Assembly: GCA_009377395.1 (NCBI GenBank)
Contig: WHUB01000004.1
Coordinates: 20,458-84,457, forward strand
Length of the DNA: 64,000 bases
Source of the DNA: Actinophytocola sp.
GTDB taxonomy: Bacteria > Actinomycetota > Actinomycetes > Mycobacteriales > Pseudonocardiaceae
Direction: 5' to 3'
A program made the translations under genes and the position numbers. This document shows, one piece after another, positions 43,757-52,264 of this stretch. The notes under the pieces were generated by a model. The model had not been told where the DNA came from and ran no database searches. It saw only the letters and a program-made list of their open reading frames with translations. Within the stretch, counting starts at the first letter, position 1. Each line of letters begins with the position of its first letter.

Positions 43757-45364
43757 ATGCGGGTGGACGCGGTCTACACAGGAGCGAGGGTGCTGACCGG
43801 CGACGACTTCCGGCCGATGACCGCGATGGCGGTGCACGGCGGCAGGATCGTGGCGCTCGGCGACGACGCCACGGAACTGCGCGCGGCGAGGACCGTCGAT
43901 CTCGGCGGCGCCACGGTCGTGCCTGGCTTCCACGACGCGCACAACCACATGGCCTGGTACGGCATGGGGCTCGACGAGCTCGACGTCGGCGAGGCCAGCT
44001 GCCGCAGCCTGGACGATGTCTACGCCGCCGTGGCCGCCCGCGCGGCCGAGCAACCCGAGGGCACGTGGATCATCGGACGCGGCTACGACCAGACCAAGCT
44101 CGGCGGCGAGCACCCCAGCAGGCACGGCCTCGACCGCGCCGCGCCGAAGCATCACGTGAACCTCAAACACACCACCGGCCACATGTGCGTGGTCAACTCG
44201 CTCGTGCTCGACCAGCTCGACCTCGGCAACGTCCCGGCGGGCGGCGACGTCGTGGCCAGCGACGGCGAGCCGACCGGGCTGCTGCGGGAGCAGGCGCAGC
44301 GGCTGCTCGATCCGCTGCTGTACCCGGTGCCGCTCGCCGACATCGAGCGCGCCATCGACCGCGCGGGCCGGCGCTACGTCGCCGAGGGCATGACCAGCGT
44401 GCAGGAGGCGGGCATCGGCCGGGGCCTGGCGGGCAGCACGCCGATCGAGCTGGCCGCCTACCAGCGCGCCCGGGACGCGGGCAGGCTGCGGGTGCGCACC
44501 ACTCTGATGGTCGCCGCCGACTCGCTGCACCCGCTGACACACGCCGAGGACGACGACGTCGAGTTCGGCCTCGACCTCGGCATCCGTACCGGGTTCGGCG
44601 ATGAGTGGCTGCGGATCGGGCCGATGAAGCTGTTCTCCGACGGCTCGCTCGTCGGTCGCACCTGCGCGATGCACCAGCCGTTCGCGGGCGAGCCGGACAA
44701 CGTGGGCTACTTCCAGACCGCCGAGGCCGACATCCGCGACGTGATCAGGCGCGCGCACCGGTCCGGCTGGCAGGTCGCCACCCACGCCATCGGCGACCGC
44801 GCCATCACCGTGGTGCTCGACGCCTACGCCGCCGCGCTGGCCGAGCATCCCCGCGCCGATCACCGGCACCGTATCGAGCACTGTGGCGTCGTCGACGACC
44901 CCGACCTGCGGCGGGTGGCCGAGCTAGGCGTCATCCCGGTGCCGCAGGGCCGGTTCGTCAACGAGATCGGCGAGGGCATGCGGTCCGCGCTCGGGCCGGA
45001 GCGAGAGGACTGGTGCTACCGGCAGCGCAGCTTCCTCGACGCCGGCTGCGTGGTGCCGGGCAGCTCCGACCGGCCGGTGGTCGACGGCGCGCCGCTGCTC
45101 GGCATGGCCGACATGGTGCACCGCCGCACCCCGGCCGGGCACGTGCTCGCGCCGAAGGAGCGGATCAGCGCGCGCGAGGCGCTGCGCGCCTACACCTACG
45201 GCTCGGCGTACGCGACCTTCGCCGAAGCGGACCTCGGCACGCTGGACGTCGGCAAGCGGGCCGACTTCGTGGCGCTGTCCGCCGACCCCACCGACGCCAA
45301 TGGACTGGGCGATGCCCGGGTGCTCGCCACCGCCATCGGCGGCGAGATCGTCCACGAAAGCTGA
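43757..45364 (+). CDS. Amidohydrolase (YtcJ-like)
   Basis: 535-aa metal-dependent hydrolase. Metal-binding H-x-H in VPGFHDAHNHM (about 58-66), conserved KLFSDGSLVGRT, HAIGDRAI (metal His) and RIEHCGVV segments, and the C-terminal GTLDVGKRADFVALSADP that closes the composite beta domain. Matches the YtcJ/AepA-like group, whose substrates are mostly unknown. Probably cytosolic. GGAAGGGGG lies upstream of the ATG. A GNAT gene follows after 8 bp, so the two form an operon. Confidence 0.87.
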   Translation: MRVDAVYTGARVLTGDDFRPMTAMAVHGGRIVALGDDATELRAARTVDLGGATVVPGFHDAHNHMAWYGMGLDELDVGEASCRSLDDVYAAVAARAAEQPEGTWIIGRGYDQTKLGGEHPSRHGLDRAAPKHHVNLKHTTGHMCVVNSLVLDQLDLGNVPAGGDVVASDGEPTGLLREQAQRLLDPLLYPVPLADIERAIDRAGRRYVAEGMTSVQEAGIGRGLAGSTPIELAAYQRARDAGRLRVRTTLMVAADSLHPLTHAEDDDVEFGLDLGIRTGFGDEWLRIGPMKLFSDGSLVGRTCAMHQPFAGEPDNVGYFQTAEADIRDVIRRAHRSGWQVATHAIGDRAITVVLDAYAAALAEHPRADHRHRIEHCGVVDDPDLRRVAELGVIPVPQGRFVNEIGEGMRSALGPEREDWCYRQRSFLDAGCVVPGSSDRPVVDGAPLLGMADMVHRRTPAGHVLAPKERISAREALRAYTYGSAYATFAEADLGTLDVGKRADFVALSADPTDANGLGDARVLATAIGGEIVHES

Positions 45365-45372
45365 GGGAGCCG

Positions 45373-45813
45373 ATGCCGGTACGAGACGCGACGCGAGCCG
45401 ACGTCGACGAGATCTGCGCGCTCATCGAGGAGCACGCCGCCTACGAGGACAACCACGACCTGCGGCTGGACCGCGCCGGGATGGCCGAGCACCTGTTCGG
45501 CCCCGACCCGAAGGCGTGGGTGCTGCTTGCCCACCCGGACGGCGAGCCGGACACCGTGGCGGGGTTCGCGTTCTGCTGGCCGACGCTGTCGACGTGGGAG
45601 GGCAAGCCCGGTATCTGGCTGGATGACCTGTTCATCCGTCCCGCCTACCGACGCCGAGGGTTCGCCGCGGAGCTGATGACCGCGCTGCGCGGCCGCACCG
45701 ACGGCCGGGTCGAATGGGAGATGCGGGAGGGAAACGACAACGCGACCGCTTTCTACGCCCAGCTCGGCGCCGTCCCCGTCACCGGGTGGGTGCAGTACCG
45801 CTGGCAGCTCTGA
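45373..45813 (+). CDS. GNAT family N-acetyltransferase
   Basis: 146-aa acetyltransferase. The acetyl-CoA-binding motif A is GIWLDDLFIRPAYRRRGFAAELMTAL (about 80-105; R/Q-x-x-G-x-A type with RRRGFA), and NATAFYAQLGA near 123 is motif B. This arrangement resembles diamine acetyltransferases, but the substrate cannot be told. ATG 45373 has GGGAG 5 nt upstream. Operon partner of the amidohydrolase gene. Confidence 0.87.
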   Translation: MPVRDATRADVDEICALIEEHAAYEDNHDLRLDRAGMAEHLFGPDPKAWVLLAHPDGEPDTVAGFAFCWPTLSTWEGKPGIWLDDLFIRPAYRRRGFAAELMTALRGRTDGRVEWEMREGNDNATAFYAQLGAVPVTGWVQYRWQL

Positions 45814-45999
45814 GGGCAATCGACAATCGAGCTGATCTGCCCCAGGGACCACAAGACGCGCTTGGGCGAAGCCCTCAACGATCGGGGCGGTGGGGCGTTC
45901 CAGGAGCGGAAAGAGACCTACACGACCAAGTCCGAGCCCTGGCGACGCGATCGTGCCGCGCGTTGAGGACAAGCGCTGAGACGTCCGTATCGTAGGGGT

Positions 46000-46671
46000 A
46001 TGCCAGATCGGTTGCAGCGACGTTCGGCCTCCATCGAGGACTATGTCAGGGTCATCTACGGCCTGGCCGAGCGCGGTGACGAGGTCACGAACACCACGCT
46101 GGCCACCCGGCTGGAGGTCAGCCCGTCCTCGGCGTCGGGAATGGTCACCAAGCTCTCGCAGCAGGGTCTCGTCGCGCACGTCCCGTACAAGGGGATCGGC
46201 CTGACGCCGGAGGGCATGAGCCTGGCGCGGTCGGTACTGCGCAGGCATCGGCTCATCGAGTCGTACCTCGTCTCCGAGCTCGGCTACACCTGGGACGAGG
46301 TGCACGCCGAGGCCGACGCGCTCGAACACGCCGTGTCCGACCTGCTGATCGACCGGATCGCGGCCAAGCTCGGCAACCCGATCCGCGACCCGCACGGCGA
46401 CCCGATCCCGTCGCCCGACGGCAGCGTCGAGGAGCTGCCGACCCGCATCCTCGACGAGCTGGAGCCGGGCTCGGTCGGCGAGATCGTGCGGGTCTGGGAC
46501 ACCGACCCGGACCTGTTGCGTTACCTCGCGGAACGGCAGATCGGCCTCGGCGAGCGGGTCGAGGTGGTCGAGCGCCAGCCGTTCGGCGGGCCGCTGGTGG
46601 TCAAGGTCGGCGCGTCCACCCACGCGCTCGGCAAGGAGATCGCGCAGGCGCTGTCGGTGGCGCTGCTGTAG
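46000..46671 (+). CDS. DtxR/MntR family metalloregulator
   Basis: 223-aa metal-dependent repressor: winged HTH (about 12-70: EDYVRVIYGLAERGDEVTNTTLATRLEVSPSSASGMVTKLSQQGLV), dimerisation/metal-binding domain (RRHRLIESYLV...WDEVHAEADALEHAVSD, with the family's His/Glu ligands) and a C-terminal SH3-like FeoA domain (GSVGEIVRVWDTDPDLLRYLAERQI). Three-domain layout fits both IdeR and actinobacterial MntR; sequence features and the lack of an IdeR context favour a manganese-type (Rv2788-like) regulator. Probably leaderless: TATCGT at 45988-45993. Its 3' end is 2 bp from kstR. Confidence 0.85.
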   Translation: MPDRLQRRSASIEDYVRVIYGLAERGDEVTNTTLATRLEVSPSSASGMVTKLSQQGLVAHVPYKGIGLTPEGMSLARSVLRRHRLIESYLVSELGYTWDEVHAEADALEHAVSDLLIDRIAAKLGNPIRDPHGDPIPSPDGSVEELPTRILDELEPGSVGEIVRVWDTDPDLLRYLAERQIGLGERVEVVERQPFGGPLVVKVGASTHALGKEIAQALSVALL

Positions 46672-46673
46672 CG

Positions 46674-47306
46674 CTAGCCCCCGTCGCGGCCTTCCAGCAG
46701 CAGCCGGATGGACAGCTCGAGCCGATGCTGCACGTCGGCGGCCGAGGCGCGGCGGGTCACCCAGGCCACCAGGTTGGCCATCCACACGTCGGCGATCATG
46801 TGGAAGATGACGCTGTCGCGCTCGGTCGGCTCGTCCTTGCCCATCGCGCGGGCGAACATGCTCTCCATCAGCTTGCCGACCAGCTCGACCTCGGCCGCGG
46901 CGGTCGTGTCGGCGAACATGAACGCGCGCACCATCGCCTCGGTCAGGTGCGGGTCGCGCTGCATCAGCCGGGTGTTGCGGCCGATCACGAACAGCAGCCG
47001 GTCGGCCGGGGTGTCGCCGGGGATCTTGGCGCGGTCCAGCTTGTCGCTCGCGCGCTGGAACTCCCGCGCCAGCCCGGCGACGAGCAGGTGGACCTTGGAC
47101 GGGAAGTAGCGGTACAACGTGCCGAGCGCCACGTCGGCCTTCTCGGCCACGGCGCGCATCTGCACCGCCTCGTAGCCGCCCTTGGCGGCCAGCGCGAGGG
47201 TGGCGTCGAGGATGCGCTTGCGCCGTTCCCGCTGTGCCGTCGACCCGAGCTCGTCGTTCGACGTCGCGGTCATGCCGGCGGTGTTGCTCGTGGCCTTCGG
47301 CGGCAT
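46674..47306 (-). CDS. kstR: KstR, TetR-type repressor of steroid catabolism
   Basis: 210-aa repressor of cholesterol degradation genes, released by 3-oxo-cholestenoyl-CoA-type ligands in mycobacteria. The N-terminal HTH stretch ELGSTAQRERRKRILDATLALAAKGGYEAVQMRAVAEKADVALGTLYRYFPSKVHLL is nearly identical to KstR of M. tuberculosis (Rv3574), including YRYFPSKVHLL. ATG 47306 chosen: GGGAG is 8 nt upstream; GTG 47315 and ATG 47273 are alternatives. Divergent from fadE34 as in M. tuberculosis. A KstR box lies between them, so it probably represses itself as well. Confidence 0.93.
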   Translation of the reverse strand: MPPKATSNTAGMTATSNDELGSTAQRERRKRILDATLALAAKGGYEAVQMRAVAEKADVALGTLYRYFPSKVHLLVAGLAREFQRASDKLDRAKIPGDTPADRLLFVIGRNTRLMQRDPHLTEAMVRAFMFADTTAAAEVELVGKLMESMFARAMGKDEPTERDSVIFHMIADVWMANLVAWVTRRASAADVQHRLELSIRLLLEGRDGG

Positions 47307-47328
47307 CGCGTGCACTCCCGTTGTTCGG

Positions 47329-47343
47329 AACCTGTTGCAGGTT
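47329..47343. promoter_or_regulatory. Inverted repeat upstream of kstR
   Basis: AACCTG-TTG-CAGGTT, 23 bp before the kstR start codon. Its left part AACCTGTT resembles the AAC-N2-GTT core of KstR sites, so it may be a weaker autoregulatory site or an operator for another factor. Confidence 0.4.
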
Positions 47344-47404
47344 GTCGGCGCAAGCTTACCTGAGCGTCCCGGTGCATAACGCAGTGCGGTGGTCGACAGG
47401 CCTG

Positions 47405-47418
47405 TAGAACACGTTCTA
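47405..47418. promoter_or_regulatory. KstR box (kstR/fadE34 intergenic)
   Basis: TAGAACACGTTCTA, a perfect 14-bp palindrome fitting the KstR motif tnnAAC-N2-GTTnna. Between divergent kstR and the fadE34-like gene. Confidence 0.88.
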
Positions 47419-47450
47419 CTCTAGCGGTCAGACACTGCCGAGGAGGTACC

Positions 47451-49604
47451 GTGCCGATCGCCATCACCGACACCCAGCGCGCGCTCGCGGACTCGATCAG
47501 GGAGTGGGCCGAGCGAGCCCGTCCCCTCGACGCGGTCAGGGACGGCGCGCCCGAGCGCACCTGGGCCGGGCTGGCGGACATCGGGCTGTTCGGCGTCGCG
47601 GTGCCGGACGATCTCGGCGGCGCGGACGCCACCGTGGCCGACGCCGCCGCCGGGCTGGAGGCCGCCGCCGAGGTGATGGCGTCCGGCCCGGTGCTGCCGA
47701 CCATGCTCGCCGCCGTGCTGCTTGGGCGTCGGCCGGACGCCGCCGTCGCCAAGGAGATCGTGCCCGGCCTGGTCGCGGGCACCACGCGGGCCGCGGTGGC
47801 GCTGCGCCCGGCAGCCGTCACCGGCACCGCCACGCCGGACGGCGGACTGCGGTTGACCGGGAACGCCGGGCTGCTGACCGGCGCTGACGCGGACGCCGTG
47901 CTGCTGCTCCCGGCCGACGTCGATGGCGAGCAGCGCTGGTGCGTCGTGCCGCCCGGTACGGCGCGGGTCGAGCCGGTCGGCTCGCTCGACCTCGCCGGGG
48001 CCGTCGCGCACGTGTACCTCGACGACGTCGCCCTGCCGCCGACCGCCCTGCTCGACCTCGACGGCCAGGACGTCGAGGACATGGCGGCCACCTTCGCCGC
48101 GGCCGAGGCGGCCGGGATCGCGGCGTGGTGCCTGCGCACCGCGAGCGAGTACGCCCGCGTCCGCGAGCAGTTCGGCGTCAAGATCGGCGCGTTCCAGGCG
48201 GTCAAGCAGCTCTGCGCGACCGCGTTGTGCCGGGCGGAACAGGCCGCCGCGCTCGCCTGGGACGCCGCCCGCGCGGCCGACGACGGCGACCGCGACCAGC
48301 ACGGCTTCGCGGCGGCGGCCGCGGCGGCCGGTGCGCTGGACGCCGCCGTCGACAACGCCAAGGACTGCATCCAGACCCTCGGCGGCATCGGCTTCACCTG
48401 GGAACACGACGCCCACCTCTACCTACGCCGGGCGGTCGCGCTGCGGCAGTCGCTCGGCGGCAGCGCGACGTGGCGACGTCGCGCGGCCCGGCTCGCGCTG
48501 GCTGGCACCCGCCGCAAGCTCGGCATCGACCTCGGTGAGCACGGCCCCGACGCCGCCACCGCCGAGCAGATCAAGACGGACGTCGCCGCCATCGCCGCCG
48601 CGCCCGCCGAGCGGCGCCGAGCGATGCTGGCGGAGACCGGCTACCTGATGCCGCACTGGCCCCGGCCCTACGGCCTCGACGCGTCGCCCGCGCTGCAACT
48701 GGCCATCGACGCCGAGCTGGACCGGGCCGGGATCGACCGGCCGGCGCTGGTGATCGGCGGCTGGGCCACCGCGACCATCCTGCGACACGGCACCGACGAC
48801 CAGCGGGAACGGTTCCTGCTGCCGACGTTGCGCGGCGAGCTGAGCTGGTGCCAGCTCTTCAGCGAACCCGACGCGGGCTCCGACCTCGCCTCGCTGCGCA
48901 CCACGGCCGAGCGCACCGACGGCGGCTGGCTGCTGACCGGGCAGAAGGTGTGGACCTCGCTCGCGCGAGAGGCCGACTGGGCGATCTGCCTCGCCCGCAC
49001 CGACAAGGACGTGCCCAAGCACAAGGGCATCACGTACTTCCTCGTCGACATGCGCTCGCCCGGTATCGAGACTCGGCCGCTGCGGGAGATCACCGGCGAC
49101 GCGCGGTTCAACGAGGTGTTCCTGACCGAGGTGTTCGTGCCGGACGCCGATGTCGTCGGCGCCCCGGGTGACGGCTGGCGGCTGGCCCGCACCACGCTCG
49201 CCAACGAGCGGGTCGCGATGAGCGGCGACTCCTCGCTCGGCGAGAGCCTGGAAGGGCTGCTGGCCCGGGTGGGGGAGCAGGGCGTCGACCTCGGTGACAT
49301 CGGACGGTTGGTTGTGGACGGTGTCGCCTGTGCGCTGCTCGACCTGCGGTCGGTGCTCAACCAGCTCAACGAAACCGGTCAGGGCGCGGAGTCGAGCGTG
49401 CGCAAGCTGATCGGCGTCCGGCATCGGCAGGACGTCGCGGAGACGGCGCTGGACCTGCTGGGGCCGGCCGGTGCTGCCGACGATCCGTTCACTCACGACA
49501 TTCAGCACGAGTTCCTGCTCAGCCGGTGCCTGAGCATCGCGGGCGGCACCACCGAGGTGCTGCGCAACGTCGCGGCCGAGCGGATTCTCGGACTGCCGCG
49601 TTAA
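47451..49604 (+). CDS. fadE34: Two-domain steroid acyl-CoA dehydrogenase (FadE34/ChsE3-like)
   Basis: 717-aa protein made of two complete acyl-CoA dehydrogenase domains in one chain (about 1-375 and 385-717), like FadE34 (Rv3573c, 711 aa), which acts in steroid side-chain beta-oxidation on C24/C5-side-chain CoA thioesters. Domain 1 ends with ASEYARVREQFGVKIGAFQAVKQLC and TLGGIGFTWEHDAHLYLRR; domain 2 has LFSEPDAGSDLASLRTTAERTDGGWLLTGQKVWTS and ends SIAGGTTEVLRNVAAERILGLPR. GTG 47451 has AGGAGGT 4 nt upstream. Neighbour of kstR exactly as in M. tuberculosis, and preceded by a KstR box. Confidence 0.9.
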   Translation: MPIAITDTQRALADSIREWAERARPLDAVRDGAPERTWAGLADIGLFGVAVPDDLGGADATVADAAAGLEAAAEVMASGPVLPTMLAAVLLGRRPDAAVAKEIVPGLVAGTTRAAVALRPAAVTGTATPDGGLRLTGNAGLLTGADADAVLLLPADVDGEQRWCVVPPGTARVEPVGSLDLAGAVAHVYLDDVALPPTALLDLDGQDVEDMAATFAAAEAAGIAAWCLRTASEYARVREQFGVKIGAFQAVKQLCATALCRAEQAAALAWDAARAADDGDRDQHGFAAAAAAAGALDAAVDNAKDCIQTLGGIGFTWEHDAHLYLRRAVALRQSLGGSATWRRRAARLALAGTRRKLGIDLGEHGPDAATAEQIKTDVAAIAAAPAERRRAMLAETGYLMPHWPRPYGLDASPALQLAIDAELDRAGIDRPALVIGGWATATILRHGTDDQRERFLLPTLRGELSWCQLFSEPDAGSDLASLRTTAERTDGGWLLTGQKVWTSLAREADWAICLARTDKDVPKHKGITYFLVDMRSPGIETRPLREITGDARFNEVFLTEVFVPDADVVGAPGDGWRLARTTLANERVAMSGDSSLGESLEGLLARVGEQGVDLGDIGRLVVDGVACALLDLRSVLNQLNETGQGAESSVRKLIGVRHRQDVAETALDLLGPAGAADDPFTHDIQHEFLLSRCLSIAGGTTEVLRNVAAERILGLPR

Positions 49605-49607
49605 AAC

Positions 49608-49621
49608 TAGAACATGTTCTA
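49608..49621. promoter_or_regulatory. KstR box upstream of WS/DGAT gene
   Basis: TAGAACATGTTCTA, perfect palindrome within CTAGAACATGTTCTAG. It begins 3 bp after the fadE34 stop and covers the -35 region of a promoter whose -10 is TAGAAT at 49631-49636. Confidence 0.9.
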
Positions 49622-49643
49622 GTTTCGGGCTAGAATCGCAGGT

Positions 49644-51032
49644 ATGCAGCGACTCACCGGGCTCGACGCCAGCTTCCTCTACCTCGAGACGCCCCAGCAG
49701 TTGCTGCATGTGTGCGCGCTGCTCACGCTCGACCCGGCCACGATACCCGGCGACCACACCGTCGACGGCTTCACGCGGCGGCTGGCCGAGCGCTGCGAGC
49801 CGATCCCGGTATTCCGCCGCAAGCTCTACAGCACGCCGTTCAACCTGGACCATCCGGTGTGGGTCGCGGACGACGAGTTCGACATCTCCCATCACATCGT
49901 CCGTGCCACGCTGCCCGCGCCCGGCGGCCGGGAACAGCTCGACGAGCTGTGCGCGGACATCGCGAGCACGCCGATGTCGCGCGACCGGCCGCTGTGGGAA
50001 ATGCACGTCGTCGACGGCTGCGCGGACGGGCAGCTCGCGGTGATCGCCAAGCTGCACCACGCCGGCATCGACGGCGTCAGCGGCGCGAACCTGATCTCGT
50101 ACCTGGCCAGCCTGGAACCGGACGCGCCGCTGCCCGACCTGCCGTCCGAAGAACTACGGCCGCCCAGCGCGGCCGATGTGATCGGGGCAGGTCTGGCCGG
50201 GTTCGCCCGCAGACCGGTCGAGCTGGCGCGGCTGCTGCCCGAGCTGATCGGGTTGGTGCCGTCGTTCGTGACGCGCTCGCTGCGCGGTGAGGGTATGGGC
50301 CTGCCGTTTACCGCGCCGAGGACGTCCTTCAACGGCACCATCTCCGGTGAGCGGAGTGTCGCACACGTGGAGTTGCCGCTCGCCGAGGTCAAGCGGGTCA
50401 AGAACGCCTTCGGCGTCACGGTGAACGACGTGGTGCTCGCGTTGTGCACCGGGGCGCTGCGGAGGTTCCTGGCGGAGCGGGGCGAGCTACCGGACAAACC
50501 GCTGCTGGCGACCGTGCCGGTGTCGGTGCGCGCCCGCAGTCAGCGCCGCGACGCCGGGTCCAACAAGGTCTCGACGTTGTTCTGCCCGCTGCCGACGCAC
50601 GAGGCCGATCCGGTGGCGCGGCTGGCCGAGCTCGGCGAGACCAACCGCAGGGCCAAGCAGCACCACGGGTCGATCCCGGCCGACCTGCTGCAGGACTGGG
50701 CGCAGTTCGCCGCGCCGACGACGTTCGGGCTGGCGGTGCGGGCGTACTCGGCGTTGCGGCTGGCCGAGCGGCATCCGGTGGTGCACAACCTGGTGATCTC
50801 GAACGTGCCCGGACCGCCGATGCCGCTGTACCTGCTCGGCGCGCGGGTGACCGGGATGTACCCGCTCGGGCCGGTGTTCCACGGCGCCGGGCTGAACGTC
50901 ACGGTGATGTCGCTGTCGGGGAAGGTCGACGTCGGACTGATCGCCGCGCGGAACCTGCTCGACGACCTCTGGCCGCTCGCCGACGCCATTCCCGCCGCGC
51001 TCGATGAGCTGGTGGCCGCCGGCGCGGGGTGA
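49644..51032 (+). CDS. Wax ester synthase/diacylglycerol acyltransferase (WS/DGAT)
   Basis: 462-aa acyltransferase that esterifies acyl-CoA to diacylglycerol or an alcohol, used for triacylglycerol or wax storage. Starts MQRLTGLDASFLYLETP, carries the catalytic HHAGIDG (H-H-x3-D-G, residues 138-144) and the C-terminal NLVISNVPGPPMPLYLLGARV motif. Probably leaderless (TAGAAT ends 7 nt before ATG). The KstR box directly in front places lipid storage under steroid control. Confidence 0.9.
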   Translation: MQRLTGLDASFLYLETPQQLLHVCALLTLDPATIPGDHTVDGFTRRLAERCEPIPVFRRKLYSTPFNLDHPVWVADDEFDISHHIVRATLPAPGGREQLDELCADIASTPMSRDRPLWEMHVVDGCADGQLAVIAKLHHAGIDGVSGANLISYLASLEPDAPLPDLPSEELRPPSAADVIGAGLAGFARRPVELARLLPELIGLVPSFVTRSLRGEGMGLPFTAPRTSFNGTISGERSVAHVELPLAEVKRVKNAFGVTVNDVVLALCTGALRRFLAERGELPDKPLLATVPVSVRARSQRRDAGSNKVSTLFCPLPTHEADPVARLAELGETNRRAKQHHGSIPADLLQDWAQFAAPTTFGLAVRAYSALRLAERHPVVHNLVISNVPGPPMPLYLLGARVTGMYPLGPVFHGAGLNVTVMSLSGKVDVGLIAARNLLDDLWPLADAIPAALDELVAAGAG

Positions 51033-51046
51033 CTCTTGCGCCGTCG

Positions 51047-51140
51047 GCGCGAGTCCCACGTTCTGGTGTCGCGAGTCCCGTGTTGTGGCTGCGCGAGTCG
51101 ACCGATCCGGTGCCGCGACTCCCACGTTGCGGCACTTGCC
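51047..51140. repeat. Four degenerate 22-bp tandem repeats
   Basis: Tandem units GCGAGTCCCACGTTCTGGTGTC, GCGAGTCCCGTGTTGTGGCTGC-like, GCGAGTCGACCGATCCGG and GCGACTCCCACGTTGCGG follow the WS/DGAT stop codon. The CCCACGTTC core is shared with the GTGTCCCACGTTC iterons, but here all units are in one orientation. Fills most of the gap before the next KstR box. Confidence 0.7.
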
Positions 51141-51163
51141 AGGGTGGGGGTTCTGATGGAGAC

Positions 51164-51177
51164 TAGAACATGTTCCA
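51164..51177. promoter_or_regulatory. KstR box upstream of the chsE1-ltp2 operon
   Basis: TAGAACATGTTCCA, one mismatch from a perfect palindrome, 24 bp before the chsE1 start. Likely controls the five-gene operon. Confidence 0.87.
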
Positions 51178-51201
51178 GTTTCGTGGGTGTGAGGAGAGCG
51201 G

Positions 51202-52263
51202 GTGGACTTCGGTCAGGACGAGATCGCGCTGGCGATCTCCGGGCTCGCGGGCGACGTCCTGCGCAAGGAGTGCGATCCCGCGGCCGGCTACGACGAACGT
51301 GCCTGGGCAGCGCTGGCCAAGGCCGGGCTGCTCGCACTGCCGCTGCCCGCCGACCTGGACGGCGACGGCCTCGGCATCGCCGAGGCCGCCGCGCTGCTCA
51401 CCGAGGTCGGCAGGCACGCCGCAGGCGTGCCTGCCTTGGCGACGCTGGCGCTCGGCGCCCTGACGGTCGCCGAGCACGGCACCGCCGGGCAGCGCGACGC
51501 GCTGCTGCCCGGCGTCGGCGCGGGTACCGCGCTGCTGACCGCAGCGCTCAGCGAGCCGGGGTCGCCGCTGCCGGAGGCACCGGCGACCCGGGCGACGCCG
51601 GGCTGGAGCCTCACCGGCACCAAGACCGCCGTCCTCCACGCCACCCGGGCCGACCGGGTCCTCGTCACCGCAACCACCCCGGACGGCATCGGCGTCTTCC
51701 TGCTGGACCCGCACGCCGAGGGCGTCACCATCGCCGCCACCCCGACGTCCACCGGCGCGCCGGAACACACCCTGACGCTGGCCGCCGCCCCCGCCGAGCT
51801 GCTCGGCACCGACACCACCGGAGCCACCGCCGATGCGCTGCGCGCCAACGGCGTCGCGGGCGCGCTCGCCCTCGGCAGCGGCGCCCTCGCCGGCGCGCTC
51901 GAGCTGACCACCGAGCACCTGCGCACCCGTCACCAGTTCGGCAAGCCGCTTGCGACGTTCCAGGCCGTCGCGCAGCAGATCGCCGAGGTCTATGTGGCCG
52001 CCCGCACCGTCGAGCTGTCGGCGACCTCGGCGGTGTGGCGGCTGGCCACCGGTCGCGACGCCGCCGAGGACATCGACATCGCCGCCTACTGGCTCACGAC
52101 CGAGGCGCCGTCGGCGTTGCGGACCTGCCACCACCTGCACGGCGGCATCGGCGTCGACGTCACCTACCCGCTGCACCGGTACTACGCGACGCTCAAGGAC
52201 ATCGCCCGCTTCCTCGGCGGCGCCGGGCACCGGCTCGACACGCTCGCGGCAAAGGAGCGCTGA
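51202..52263 (+). CDS. chsE1: Steroid acyl-CoA dehydrogenase subunit ChsE1 (FadE28-like)
   Basis: 353-aa smaller subunit of the heteromeric acyl-CoA dehydrogenase that oxidises 3-oxo-pregn-4-ene-20-carboxyl-CoA in cholesterol side-chain removal. As is usual for this partner, it is shorter and more diverged than classical enzymes; recognisable parts are HLRTRHQFGKPLATFQAVAQQIAEVYVA (about 240-265) and HHLHGGIGVDVTYPLHRYYATLKDI at the C-terminus. GTG 51202 has GAGGAGAG upstream. Followed after 1 bp by its partner gene. Gene order equals fadE28-fadE29-chsH2-chsH1-ltp2 (igr operon) of M. tuberculosis, without cyp125. Confidence 0.87.
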   Translation: MDFGQDEIALAISGLAGDVLRKECDPAAGYDERAWAALAKAGLLALPLPADLDGDGLGIAEAAALLTEVGRHAAGVPALATLALGALTVAEHGTAGQRDALLPGVGAGTALLTAALSEPGSPLPEAPATRATPGWSLTGTKTAVLHATRADRVLVTATTPDGIGVFLLDPHAEGVTIAATPTSTGAPEHTLTLAAAPAELLGTDTTGATADALRANGVAGALALGSGALAGALELTTEHLRTRHQFGKPLATFQAVAQQIAEVYVAARTVELSATSAVWRLATGRDAAEDIDIAAYWLTTEAPSALRTCHHLHGGIGVDVTYPLHRYYATLKDIARFLGGAGHRLDTLAAKER

Positions 52264-52264
52264 C

